8,299 bases of DNA from Actinomycetota bacterium (GTDB lineage Bacteria > Actinomycetota > Humimicrobiia > Humimicrobiales > Humimicrobiaceae): contig JAGYOJ010000056.1 in NCBI GenBank assembly GCA_018399435.1, positions 1 through 8,299 of the forward strand, written 5' to 3'. Positions within the stretch are counted from its first letter, which is position 1, and the number at the start of each line of letters is the position of its first letter. Below are positions 1 through 6,407 of the stretch, piece by piece. The position numbers and the translations under genes are program-made. A model generated the notes under the pieces. The model was given only the letters and a program-made list of their open reading frames with translations, was not told where the DNA came from and did not search any database.

Positions 1-1
1 A

Positions 2-79
2 ACTAACGAAGAAGTAATAATAAAAAACATACAAAATAGTGGCGTGGATATTATTGCTTCTATGAGTATAGACAAATAA
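2..79 (+). CDS. 3' end of an unidentified gene (partial)
   Basis: The second reading frame is open from the window edge to a TAA at 77-79. It encodes about 25 residues with a protein-like composition (NEEVIIKNIQNSGVDIIAS and a short tail). The other two + frames are less protein-like. I do not recognise the family, since only the C-terminal tail is present. An A/T-rich, gene-free stretch of 95 bases follows before the next start, which fits a gene end. The call rests only on an open frame and plausible composition, so it could be chance. Confidence 0.4.
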   Translation, partial: TNEEVIIKNIQNSGVDIIASMSIDK

Positions 80-118
80 TTTTTTATTTTTAGAACAAAA
101 ATATATTTCCTGATTTAT

Positions 119-147
119 TTGCTATGCGCTATTATTTTAGCTAATAT
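119..147 (+). promoter_or_regulatory. Possible sigma70-type promoter upstream of the AlbA_2 gene
   Basis: TTGCTA at 119-124 (4/6 match to TTGACA) is followed after exactly 17 bases by TAATAT at 142-147 (4/6 match to TATAAT). Transcription would begin near 154, leaving about 20 bases before the ATG at 175. In sequence this AT-rich such matches arise easily by chance. No Shine-Dalgarno sequence is visible between 148 and 174. Confidence 0.25.
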
Positions 148-174
148 TTAATCAATCATTTTTAATTATTTCTA

Positions 175-780
175 ATGGCAAAAAAGATAAAAGTAAAAGA
201 ATTTAAGAATATCTCACCAAGAGCTAGGCAACTCTTAAATACCCAAGAAAGCAACCATCTGGATTACAAAAGAAATATGGAGGGCTTAAAATCAAGAGAT
301 ATAGTTGCCTTTGCCAACTCTGAAACTGGGGGGACAATACTTATAGGGGTAGATGAAATTGAATACAATGGTTTGCAGAGAGGCAAGGTTGTAGGGTGTA
401 CAATTGGAGATGAAGAAAAATTGAAAATAATAAGCAAAGCCCAGTCTTGCATCCCGCAAATTGAAGTAAAAATATTTGCTGAAAATTTAAATGATAAGCC
501 TTTCTATAGAATTGAAATACCCAGTGGTACATGCAAGCCATATTGCACTGCTAAAGGCTTATATATGATAAGGGGCGATGGAAGAAATAATCCATTAACA
601 CCAAATAACCTGTTGAATATATTTTTAGAAGAACAAGGGAAAGAATTTATCAAGCGTTTTAGCTATGCTACTAAAAAATTAGACCAAGAATTATCAAATA
701 CTAAAAATCAAATTGAGAAATTGAATATAGATGTAAAAAATTTATCTGATGAATTAAATAAAAAAACTTCCTCTGCCTAG
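175..780 (+). CDS. Schlafen/AlbA_2-domain putative DNA-binding protein, tail apparently cut by a frameshift
   Basis: The 201-aa product has an AlbA_2 (Schlafen AlbA-type) domain over roughly residues 20-155. Seen directly: E25, the D30-Y-K32 strand motif, the core AFANS (45-49) plus GG (52-53), ILIGVD (55-60), and the late KPYCTAKGLYMIRGDG segment (121-136). Known of the family: these domains bind nucleic acid or act as nuclease-like modules in regulators and defence-associated proteins. No helix-turn-helix or ATPase domain is attached here, so the substrate is unknown. Residues 156-197 are Lys/Glu/Leu/Asn-rich with heptad-like spacing, suggesting a coiled coil and oligomerisation. The frame ends abruptly at TAG just after an A7 tract (760-766). 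The -1 frame then continues the coiled-coil-like sequence to 878 (see separate entry), so the intact protein was probably about 234 aa. The ATG at 175 is the first in frame. It lacks a visible Shine-Dalgarno sequence, unlike the genes at 6408 and 8164. Domain call firm, role unknown. Confidence 0.8.
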   Translation: MAKKIKVKEFKNISPRARQLLNTQESNHLDYKRNMEGLKSRDIVAFANSETGGTILIGVDEIEYNGLQRGKVVGCTIGDEEKLKIISKAQSCIPQIEVKIFAENLNDKPFYRIEIPSGTCKPYCTAKGLYMIRGDGRNNPLTPNNLLNIFLEEQGKEFIKRFSYATKKLDQELSNTKNQIEKLNIDVKNLSDELNKKTSSA

Positions 781-878
781 AAGAAGGTAACAGAATTGAT
801 ATACTGTATAAAAAAATTAATTATCTGGAAGACATGATGGCCAATATATTAAAGTTTGGAAAAGGGCAAAATTTTTAA
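762..878 (+). pseudogene. -1-frame continuation of the AlbA_2 protein tail (frameshift or recoding product)
   Basis: After a TAA at 759-761 this frame is open to TAA at 876-878. It encodes about 38 residues, including RIDILYKKINYLEDMMANIL, with hydrophobic residues at heptad-like intervals, and ends FGKGQNF. Composition and periodicity match the coiled-coil C-terminus of the preceding ORF. AlbA_2 proteins commonly end in such an LE-rich helix (family knowledge). The overlap with the upstream frame (762-780) lies beside AAAAAAAC (760-767). Ribosomal slippage by -1, RNA polymerase slippage, or a lost A (ancestral A8) would all join the two frames. There is no independent start or Shine-Dalgarno sequence, so a separate gene is unlikely. 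Confidence 0.55.
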
Positions 879-888
879 TTCTTTACCC

Positions 889-917
889 TTGTAACTTTTT
901 AATATCAGTTGTATTCT
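889..917 (+). promoter_or_regulatory. Possible promoter of the unknown 246-aa gene
   Basis: TTGTAA at 889-894 (4/6 match) and TATTCT at 912-917 (4/6 match) are separated by 17 bases. Initiation near 924 would place the TTG at 920 outside the transcript and favour the ATG at 938 or 950 as start. The match is weak and the background is AT-rich. Confidence 0.25.
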
Positions 918-949
918 TTTTGTGGTTTAGATTAAAGATGGGATATCTA

Positions 950-1690
950 ATGGATTTGAATGAAAAAATTAAATATGTTATTGATAATACAGAAATATTA
1001 ATATTGCCTAGAAAGCATCTCTCTGCCTCCAGGTCTACTACTATAAAATATTTTATAATTTCTGAACCTTTTTATAAGGAATTTGAAGCGGACAGTGGGG
1101 AAGATGAAACGGTAGTGAGAGAGGGAAAAATTACTTGGCAAAAACCAAAATTAATCACCCCGTCTTACATGTTGAGGCTTGAGGGTTTTAATGATGAAAC
1201 AAAGAAAGCATTAAAAATTTTAGCAGAGCAAGACAGGGACCTTGCAATGCTATTATATAGCTTAAAGTTTGTAAAAAGCGCAGAAAAGATGAATATAATA
1301 CAAAAGCCGATGAGTGAAGTTGGGCAAAAAATATCAGAAGATATCGAAAAAGAAGGGGATTCTTTTTCTGGCCTTATAAAAGGCGTAGATGAATTTTGGG
1401 ATATTTCTTTATTTAAGTTTATAGAAGAATTAATTGTTGATAGTGCTTATAATTCACATTTACCGGGTTATTTTAAAAACAATATAGTTGATGTAAATGA
1501 CCAGGGTAAGGCTGTCCTATCAAGAGATAAGGCTGGCATGCCAGTGGCTGCAAAACTAGAAATAGATAAATTATTCAGGTTATTTGAAAAGGGCGAAATA
1601 GAGGCATCAGAACTTAAAAAAGAGCTTGATAGATGGGGAGTATTTGAAAAATATGAGGATAAGTTCTTGAGATACTTTAAAAATCATTAG
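950..1690 (+). CDS. Conserved-looking hypothetical protein, 246 aa, function unknown
   Basis: I recognise no named domain. The protein looks soluble: no signal peptide or transmembrane segment, and mixed charged and hydrophobic helices. An N-terminal region begins MDLNEKIKYVIDNTEILILP and continues into TTIKYFIISEPFY. The most motif-like blocks, counted from ATG 950, are REGKITWQKPKLITPSYML (about 59-77), GVDEFWDISLFKFIEEL (about 145-161) and a C-terminal ELKKELDRWGVFEKYEDKF (about 222-240). From memory, similar proteins with an LPR...T..I.YY...EP pattern and a C-terminal LDRWG(L/V)F.EYEDRF occur as uncharacterised proteins in other bacteria; a search is needed to confirm this. Start choice: the longest frame begins with TTG at 920 and another ATG lies at 938. 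I prefer the ATG at 950, which has GGGA six bases upstream and opens at the natural MDL sequence. The 3' end overlaps the convergent hydrolase gene by 14 bp. A 171-base gap to the AlbA_2 ORF shrinks to 71 bases if the frameshifted tail is counted. Confidence 0.75.
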   Translation: MDLNEKIKYVIDNTEILILPRKHLSASRSTTIKYFIISEPFYKEFEADSGEDETVVREGKITWQKPKLITPSYMLRLEGFNDETKKALKILAEQDRDLAMLLYSLKFVKSAEKMNIIQKPMSEVGQKISEDIEKEGDSFSGLIKGVDEFWDISLFKFIEELIVDSAYNSHLPGYFKNNIVDVNDQGKAVLSRDKAGMPVAAKLEIDKLFRLFEKGEIEASELKKELDRWGVFEKYEDKFLRYFKNH

Positions 1691-2615
1691 CTTTAAGATG
1701 GCTTTTAAGCCAAGCTAATATATCTTTATATGCTTCCTCTTTGTTTTTATCATTTAAAATCTCATGCCTGGAATCTTTATATTCCTTATAATTAAGGTCT
1801 TTTATTCCAGCAGATTTATATAGATTAAAAACTTTTTTAATTCCTTTTGTCATACCCCCAAGAGGATCTTTAGCCCCAGTTAAAAATAATAGGGGAAGGC
1901 CTTTAGGGGTTTTCTTTATATTTCCAAACCTGTTTATTTCAATTACAGATTTTATAAGGTCATGGAAAAAGCTGGTAGAGCAGATAACTCCGCAATAAGG
2001 GTCCTTTATATAATTATCTAAAATTTTCTTGTTACTGCATAGCCAATCAAATTCAGTCCTAGTTTTTTTGAAATAACTATTGTAATTGCCAAAAGACATT
2101 TTATGAAGCAATGGGCTTTTAGCTTCAGGGCCTTTAAAAGCTTTTTCAATTTTTGATAAAAATAGGCCAAGGTAGCCAATAACACCCTGCGGGCCTATCG
2201 TGCCGGCAAGTATGGATCCATTTATATCCTTGCCCCATAGGTAAATATAATTGCGCGCTAGAAATGAGCCCATGCTAAAACCTAAAAGAAAAACAGGCTT
2301 GCCTTTATGCTTATCTCTTATGTAGCCTGTTAATTGATGCATATCTTTTAATGTTTTAGTCCAGCCTTGTTTTTCACTAACAAAGCCAATTTTCTTTGGG
2401 TCCCCCTCGGTAATTCCATGGCCCCTAAGGTCATTTGCATATACAGCAAAACCATTATTTGCCAAAAATTCTGAAAAATTATTATATCTTCCAGAATGTT
2501 CAGCCATGCCATGGACAATTTGGGCAGATCCCTTTAATTCTTTGCCAGGAAGCCAAATTCTTGTAAATATTCTTTTACCGTCAGAGGCTTTAAGATAAAA
2601 ATTCTGTTTTTCCAT
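1677..2615 (-). CDS. Alpha/beta hydrolase, monoacylglycerol lipase/lysophospholipase type
   Basis: The 312-aa product is a Hydrolase_4 (serine aminopeptidase S33/monoacylglycerol lipase) type enzyme, expected to cleave a fatty acyl ester from a monoacylglycerol or lysophospholipid. Seen directly: oxyanion-hole region HGMAEHSGRY (35-44), DLRGHG (62-67), nucleophile elbow GFSMG (112-116, Ser114), acid in TGAKDPLGG (Asp250) and catalytic His284 in DSRHEI. The catalytic triad is therefore complete, and 312 aa is close to the family's usual 270-320. Residues 140-220 form the variable cap that sets substrate preference. There is no signal peptide, so it is probably cytoplasmic or peripheral at the membrane. 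Its ATG lies two bases after the stop of the Ca2+-ATPase gene with only a weak AAAGAA-like site upstream, so translational coupling within one operon is likely. Exact substrate is not readable from sequence. Confidence 0.88.
   Translation of the reverse strand: MEKQNFYLKASDGKRIFTRIWLPGKELKGSAQIVHGMAEHSGRYNNFSEFLANNGFAVYANDLRGHGITEGDPKKIGFVSEKQGWTKTLKDMHQLTGYIRDKHKGKPVFLLGFSMGSFLARNYIYLWGKDINGSILAGTIGPQGVIGYLGLFLSKIEKAFKGPEAKSPLLHKMSFGNYNSYFKKTRTEFDWLCSNKKILDNYIKDPYCGVICSTSFFHDLIKSVIEINRFGNIKKTPKGLPLLFLTGAKDPLGGMTKGIKKVFNLYKSAGIKDLNYKEYKDSRHEILNDKNKEEAYKDILAWLKSHLKANDF
1687..1718. repeat. Imperfect stem-loop at the convergent gene ends
   Basis: TTAGCTT (1687-1693) pairs with AAGCTAA (1712-1718). 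Inside, GGCTT (1700-1704) pairs with AAGCC (1707-1711), with a six-base bulge on the left side. It lies over the stop codon of the 246-aa gene and the last codons of the hydrolase. It could help end + strand transcription, but no T-run follows, so a true intrinsic terminator is doubtful. Confidence 0.3.
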
Positions 2616-2617
2616 AA

Positions 2618-5401
2618 TTATTGATTCTTTTTTAGCTTGTAGTATTTTAATTCATTTATTAAATTAATGATTATAACAGGAATAATTGAGCAAGCTAATA
2701 TTAGTAACCAATGCCTGTAATCTAATGCAGCTGTACTAAAGATGGTCTGTAGCCAGGGAATATAAATTATTGCTGCCTGTAGCAATATAGAAGCAAGAAT
2801 TGCAAGATTTAAATATTTATTCCCAAAAATACCCTTACTGAATATGCCTTTGTTTTCAAACCTAAAGTTTAAAGTGTGCAGTAATTGCGTTAGAACCAAT
2901 GTTGTAAACACAGTTGTATGGAAAACGTCTATGTCATGAGGGGTATTGTGCCCAAATATAACGGGCCCTAAAAAGTAAATAAATAAAGCTCCAAAAGTTA
3001 AGATAAGGCCTTGCCATGATATCATCAGCAGCCTTCTCTTGCTAAGGATTTGTTCCTTATCTTTAGTGGCTTTTCTTTCCATTATGTTTGGTTCTGGAGG
3101 ATTGACGCCAAGAGCCATAGCGGGAAGGCCATCTGTTATTAGGTTCATCCAAAGTATTTGAACTGGAAGAAGCGGGATATATAAAAAGCCTGCTTCACCC
3201 AAGATTAAATAGAATATATAGTCTCCAATTACAATTGAAATAAACATTAATAATACTTCTGAGATATTGCAAGATAGCAGGAATAATATAAATTTCTTTA
3301 GATTATCATAAATTACCCTTCCTTGCTTTATGGCTTTTACAATGGTTGCAAAATTGTCATCAGTTAAAATCATTTCACTTGATTCTTTGCTTACATCAGT
3401 TCCTGTTATGCCCATTGCTATGCCAATATCAGCTTTTTTAAGGGATGGGGCATCATTTATGCCGTCTCCAGTCATTGCCACTACATGCCTGTTTTCTTTT
3501 AAGGCATCAACAATAGCAACTTTATTGGAAGGAGAAACTCTTGCAAATATCTTTATTTTACCAATTCTTTCTTTTAGCTCATCTGGGGCCAAACTATCAA
3601 ATTCTTCACCATCTATAATTTGGTCTCCTTTTGAAAGTATTCCTAATTCAATGCCAATAGCCCTGGCTGTAAGCTTATGGTCACCTGTTACCATGATGAC
3701 TTCAATATTTGATTTTTTGCATTGTTTTATTGCATCATATACTTCCTGCCTTGGTGGATCTATCATTCCCACCATACCAGAAAAGACAAGGCTGTTTTCA
3801 TCTTCCTTTATTTTTTCCTCTTTAGGTAATTCATCCAGGTATTTAAAAGCAAATGCTAAATTTCTCATAGCATTTTCTGCTAAATTTGTAATATTTTTAT
3901 GAATTGTTTCCTTATCTTCTTCTGTAAGGTCTACAATTTCTCCATTTTTCATTATTTTATTGCATTTCTTAATTATTACTTCGGGAGCCCCTTTTGAATA
4001 AAGCAGATAAGGTTTACCATTAGTGTTTTCATGGATTGTGGTCATCATTTTTCTTTCAGAATTAAATGGTTCTTCTAATTTTCTAGGTTTCTCTGATTCT
4101 AAGCTATCTTTGCTAAGCCCGTAAAATGTACCCAGTTCTATTAAAGCTGCTTCTGTAGGGTCGCCTGTAATATCGCCATCTTCTTTATTTACATAATAAG
4201 CGTCATTGCAGAGAACTGCACTTTCTAAAATATATTTTAGCGGGCCCTCCTTCTCTTCTTCTAGATTTAATTTAGAATTGTCTTTTTCACTTTTATTTTT
4301 TATAAAATTAGAATATTTCTTATTTTCTTCCAAGCCATTAAATATTTTCCTAACCACCATTTTATTCAAGGTAAGGGTACCAGTTTTATCGGTGCAAATA
4401 ACAGTTACTCCCCCTAAAGTTTCGACAGAACTGAGCCTCCTTATAAGGGCATTATTTTTTGCCATTTTTTGCACGCCTAAGGCAAGGGAAACAGTAACGA
4501 TTGCGGGAAGCCCTTCAGGAATTGCGGCAACTGCTAAAGCAACTGCTACTAAAAGCATTTCAGCTAATGGATTTCCTTTAAGGAGACCAGACCCAAATAC
4601 AATAACACTTATTAATATACATATTATTCCAATTTTCTTTCCAACAGTTTTTAATTCCTTCTGTAGGGGAGTAATTTCTTCTGATTCCTGGACCATGCTA
4701 GCAATTTTGCCAATTTCAGTGTTTTTCCCTGTTTCTACCACAATTGCAAGGCATCTTCCCCTGGTAAGGGTTGTGCCGCTATAAATTAAATTTTTTCTAT
4801 CCCCAATTGATAGGTTTGGTTTGCCGAGAGCTTCTGTTGTTTTATCTACAGGCATGGATTCGCCAGTAATAGGCGCTTCATTAGCCTGCAGGTTTGTCTC
4901 TTCTATTACCCGGCAATCAGCAGGTATTAAATCTCCTGCACTAAGCTTTATTAAATCCCCCGGGACTAGCAATTTAGAATCAATTTCTTTTTCTTTTCCA
5001 CCCCTTATAACTTTTGTAGTAGGAGATGCAAGTTCTTTTAAAGCTTGTAGCGCTTTTTCAGCCCTGTATTCCTGAACAAAACCTAAAACAGAATTAATAA
5101 TTAAAATAATTAAAATTACAATAGCATCCGTTATTTCTTTAATAATAATTCCAGAAATAAAAGCTGCTGCAATAAGAATCCAGATCATAAAATCATTAAA
5201 CTGGGATAAAAAAATCTTAAACGGTGAACGGCCTTTCTTTTCCTCTATCTCATTTTTGCCGTATTTTGAAAGCAGGGATTCTGCTTTGCCGGTATCTAAT
5301 CCCTCTTTCTTATCAGTTGAAAGGTTCTTAAGTACTGTTTCCGTGTCCTTAGTATGCCAGAGCCTTTTATTGTTTATCTCTAAATTATTTTTTTCTTTCA
5401 T
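2618..5401 (-). CDS. P-type Ca2+-transporting ATPase (type IIA, SERCA/PMR1-like)
   Basis: The 927-aa full-length P2-type ATPase should couple ATP hydrolysis to Ca2+ (possibly Mn2+) export across the cytoplasmic membrane. Domains in order: cation-ATPase N-terminal domain (about 10-75), M1-M2 (about 60-110), actuator domain with TGES (179-182), M3-M4 with PEGLP (295-299, Glu296), phosphorylation motif DKTGTLT with Asp338, nucleotide domain with KGAPE (470-474), hinge TGDHKLTAR (572-580) and TGDGINDAPS (644-653), then M5-M10 and a C-terminal cation-ATPase domain. Compared with SERCA, M5 keeps N712 and E715 (SCNISE) and M6 keeps N753, T756 and D757 (MNLITDG). The M8 position equivalent to Glu908 appears to be Gln839. 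Site II looks intact and site I is altered, as in several bacterial pumps. A Lys/Glu-rich stretch (about 356-386) extends the start of the nucleotide domain. It sits 48 bases after the acyltransferase and two before the hydrolase. The only plausible ATG has no Shine-Dalgarno sequence (see promoter entry). K+/Na+ specificity is less likely given the SERCA-like M4-M6 residues. Confidence 0.95.
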   Translation of the reverse strand: MKEKNNLEINNKRLWHTKDTETVLKNLSTDKKEGLDTGKAESLLSKYGKNEIEEKKGRSPFKIFLSQFNDFMIWILIAAAFISGIIIKEITDAIVILIILIINSVLGFVQEYRAEKALQALKELASPTTKVIRGGKEKEIDSKLLVPGDLIKLSAGDLIPADCRVIEETNLQANEAPITGESMPVDKTTEALGKPNLSIGDRKNLIYSGTTLTRGRCLAIVVETGKNTEIGKIASMVQESEEITPLQKELKTVGKKIGIICILISVIVFGSGLLKGNPLAEMLLVAVALAVAAIPEGLPAIVTVSLALGVQKMAKNNALIRRLSSVETLGGVTVICTDKTGTLTLNKMVVRKIFNGLEENKKYSNFIKNKSEKDNSKLNLEEEKEGPLKYILESAVLCNDAYYVNKEDGDITGDPTEAALIELGTFYGLSKDSLESEKPRKLEEPFNSERKMMTTIHENTNGKPYLLYSKGAPEVIIKKCNKIMKNGEIVDLTEEDKETIHKNITNLAENAMRNLAFAFKYLDELPKEEKIKEDENSLVFSGMVGMIDPPRQEVYDAIKQCKKSNIEVIMVTGDHKLTARAIGIELGILSKGDQIIDGEEFDSLAPDELKERIGKIKIFARVSPSNKVAIVDALKENRHVVAMTGDGINDAPSLKKADIGIAMGITGTDVSKESSEMILTDDNFATIVKAIKQGRVIYDNLKKFILFLLSCNISEVLLMFISIVIGDYIFYLILGEAGFLYIPLLPVQILWMNLITDGLPAMALGVNPPEPNIMERKATKDKEQILSKRRLLMISWQGLILTFGALFIYFLGPVIFGHNTPHDIDVFHTTVFTTLVLTQLLHTLNFRFENKGIFSKGIFGNKYLNLAILASILLQAAIIYIPWLQTIFSTAALDYRHWLLILACSIIPVIIINLINELKYYKLKKNQ

Positions 5402-5411
5402 TTGAATATTT

Positions 5412-5440
5412 ATTAAAACATATATATAAAATACAGTAAA
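5412..5440 (-). promoter_or_regulatory. Possible extended -10 promoter directly in front of the Ca2+-ATPase gene
   Basis: On the minus strand TTTACT (5440-5435, 4/6 match) is followed after 17 bases by TTTAAT (5417-5412, 5/6 match). The -10 is preceded by TGT, an extended -10 element. Initiation would fall near 5405, only a few bases before the ATG (5401-5399), giving a nearly leaderless transcript. That would explain why no Shine-Dalgarno sequence is seen. The 48-base gap is very AT-rich, so a chance match is possible and read-through from the acyltransferase gene is not excluded. Confidence 0.35.
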
Positions 5441-5449
5441 TTAAAAAAG

Positions 5450-6304
5450 TTAATCTGCCCATATATCGTGAAACATTTCCCATTGGTCTATATGGTCATA
5501 AATATATTTTTCCAAAACTTCTTTCATTTTTTCCATATTTTTTTTGACCAAGTCCCCTTTTTTGCCTTTGGTCTCAAGTTTTATGGGATTCCCAACAATT
5601 TGAAAATGGTTATATTTATCCTTTCTGTAAATAAAGCTAGGAATTAAAGGGGCTCCAGAATTTAATGATGCATGTATTACACCATTGGGTATCTGGGCTT
5701 TCTCCCCAAAAAATTCGATGGCTTTTGAGCGGCTATTAGGGTCCCAATCTGTTGGAATTGCTACTATTTGATTTTTCCTTAATTTCCTAAAAATCCCTAA
5801 AACCCTATTGTTGTATATAGTATTAAGGCCTTTTGTAAGCCTTTTATTCTCAAAAAATTTATTTAAAGGCTCAAACTTTCTCTGCATTCCCATTCCCCAT
5901 ATATCGTAACCTTCTACAGCCACCCTGCATGCGCCCCACTCAAAGTTTCCGATATGCGCTGTAAATATAACTACACCATTACCTTTTTTTAATGCTTTAT
6001 CCAAATTTTCCAATCCTGCAATTTCTACTCTTTCTTTAAATTTATCCCTGGGAACATTGTCATGCTTTAAGAAATCCACAATGTTTCTTAACCAATGGTC
6101 ATATACCTTACAGGCAGTTTCGTATACCTTTTTATCATTTATATCAACTTTTAATACTTTTGATATATTTTTTTTAAGGGGGTATAAATTTATTTTAGCT
6201 AACACTGCCATCCTTGCAAGTATTGATGCTATAAAATAAGCTATAGGGTAAGGAATTATTCTTGCTAAAAAATTTAAGAACTTATAACTGATATATGCTA
6301 GCAT
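5450..6304 (-). CDS. LpxL/HtrB/PatA-family lysophospholipid or lipid A-type acyltransferase
   Basis: The 284-aa product belongs to the LpxL/HtrB (bacterial lipid A biosynthesis acyltransferase) family, which transfers acyl chains to lipid A, phosphatidylinositol mannosides or other glycolipids at the inner membrane face. Seen directly: a hydrophobic N-terminus (about 1-38) able to anchor it, the HX4E catalytic motif TAHIGNFEWG with His117 and Glu122, a TDWDPNSRSKAIEFFG segment, NSGAPLIPSF, and the C-terminal DQWEMFHDIW resembling the family's EQW...W end. Length is slightly below LpxL (about 300). A Shine-Dalgarno site, AAAGGAAA (6318-6311), stands six bases before the ATG and supports this start. 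It is the first gene of the minus-strand cluster with the Ca2+-ATPase and the lipase-like hydrolase. No lpx genes are nearby, so the acceptor could be lipid A or, in a monoderm, a mannosylated or other glycolipid. The family is sure, the acceptor unknown. Confidence 0.88.
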   Translation of the reverse strand: MLAYISYKFLNFLARIIPYPIAYFIASILARMAVLAKINLYPLKKNISKVLKVDINDKKVYETACKVYDHWLRNIVDFLKHDNVPRDKFKERVEIAGLENLDKALKKGNGVVIFTAHIGNFEWGACRVAVEGYDIWGMGMQRKFEPLNKFFENKRLTKGLNTIYNNRVLGIFRKLRKNQIVAIPTDWDPNSRSKAIEFFGEKAQIPNGVIHASLNSGAPLIPSFIYRKDKYNHFQIVGNPIKLETKGKKGDLVKKNMEKMKEVLEKYIYDHIDQWEMFHDIWAD

Positions 6305-6344
6305 TTTTAATTTCCTTTAAATAAAAATGTAAAATTAAATATTG

Positions 6345-6350
6345 TATAAT
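6345..6350 (+). promoter_or_regulatory. -10 element of the baeRF gene promoter
   Basis: A perfect TATAAT lies 57 bases before the ATG at 6408. Initiation would fall near 6357, giving an untranslated leader of about 50 bases. No good -35 hexamer is seen 16-18 bases upstream, which is A-rich. The same spot read on the minus strand gives TACAAT (6346-6341), a possible -10 for the divergent acyltransferase, so the two promoters may overlap. Confidence 0.45.
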
Positions 6351-6393
6351 GATATTAGATTATGTAATTTATTTAAAGTATTTTTATAGCTTT

Positions 6394-6401
6394 AAAGGAG
6401 G
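6394..6401 (+). promoter_or_regulatory. Strong Shine-Dalgarno site for the baeRF gene
   Basis: AAAGGAGG ends six bases before the ATG at 6408. It is the strongest ribosome binding site in the window and fixes the start there, rather than at the second ATG at 6420. Confidence 0.85.
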
Positions 6402-6407
6402 AAAAAA

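Noticed and set aside
264..541. Minus-strand open frames opposite the AlbA_2 gene
   Set aside because: They fall wholly within a well-supported domain-coding region and show no family features.
920..949. TTG at 920 as the start of the 246-aa protein
   Set aside because: It has no Shine-Dalgarno site. The extra residues (MWFRLKMGYL) look untypical, and the candidate promoter would start transcription after it. The ATG at 950 is preferred, with 938 as an alternative.
3330..3902. Long + strand open frame opposite the Ca2+-ATPase
   Set aside because: It is a mirror of the ATPase coding sequence: it lies over the hinge and nucleotide domains, has no Shine-Dalgarno site and no recognisable motif. 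The same applies to the frames at 4206-4784 and 4821-5075.
6057..6239. + strand 60-codon frame opposite the acyltransferase N-terminus
   Set aside because: It is a shadow of the hydrophobic N-terminal coding sequence, with no start signals.
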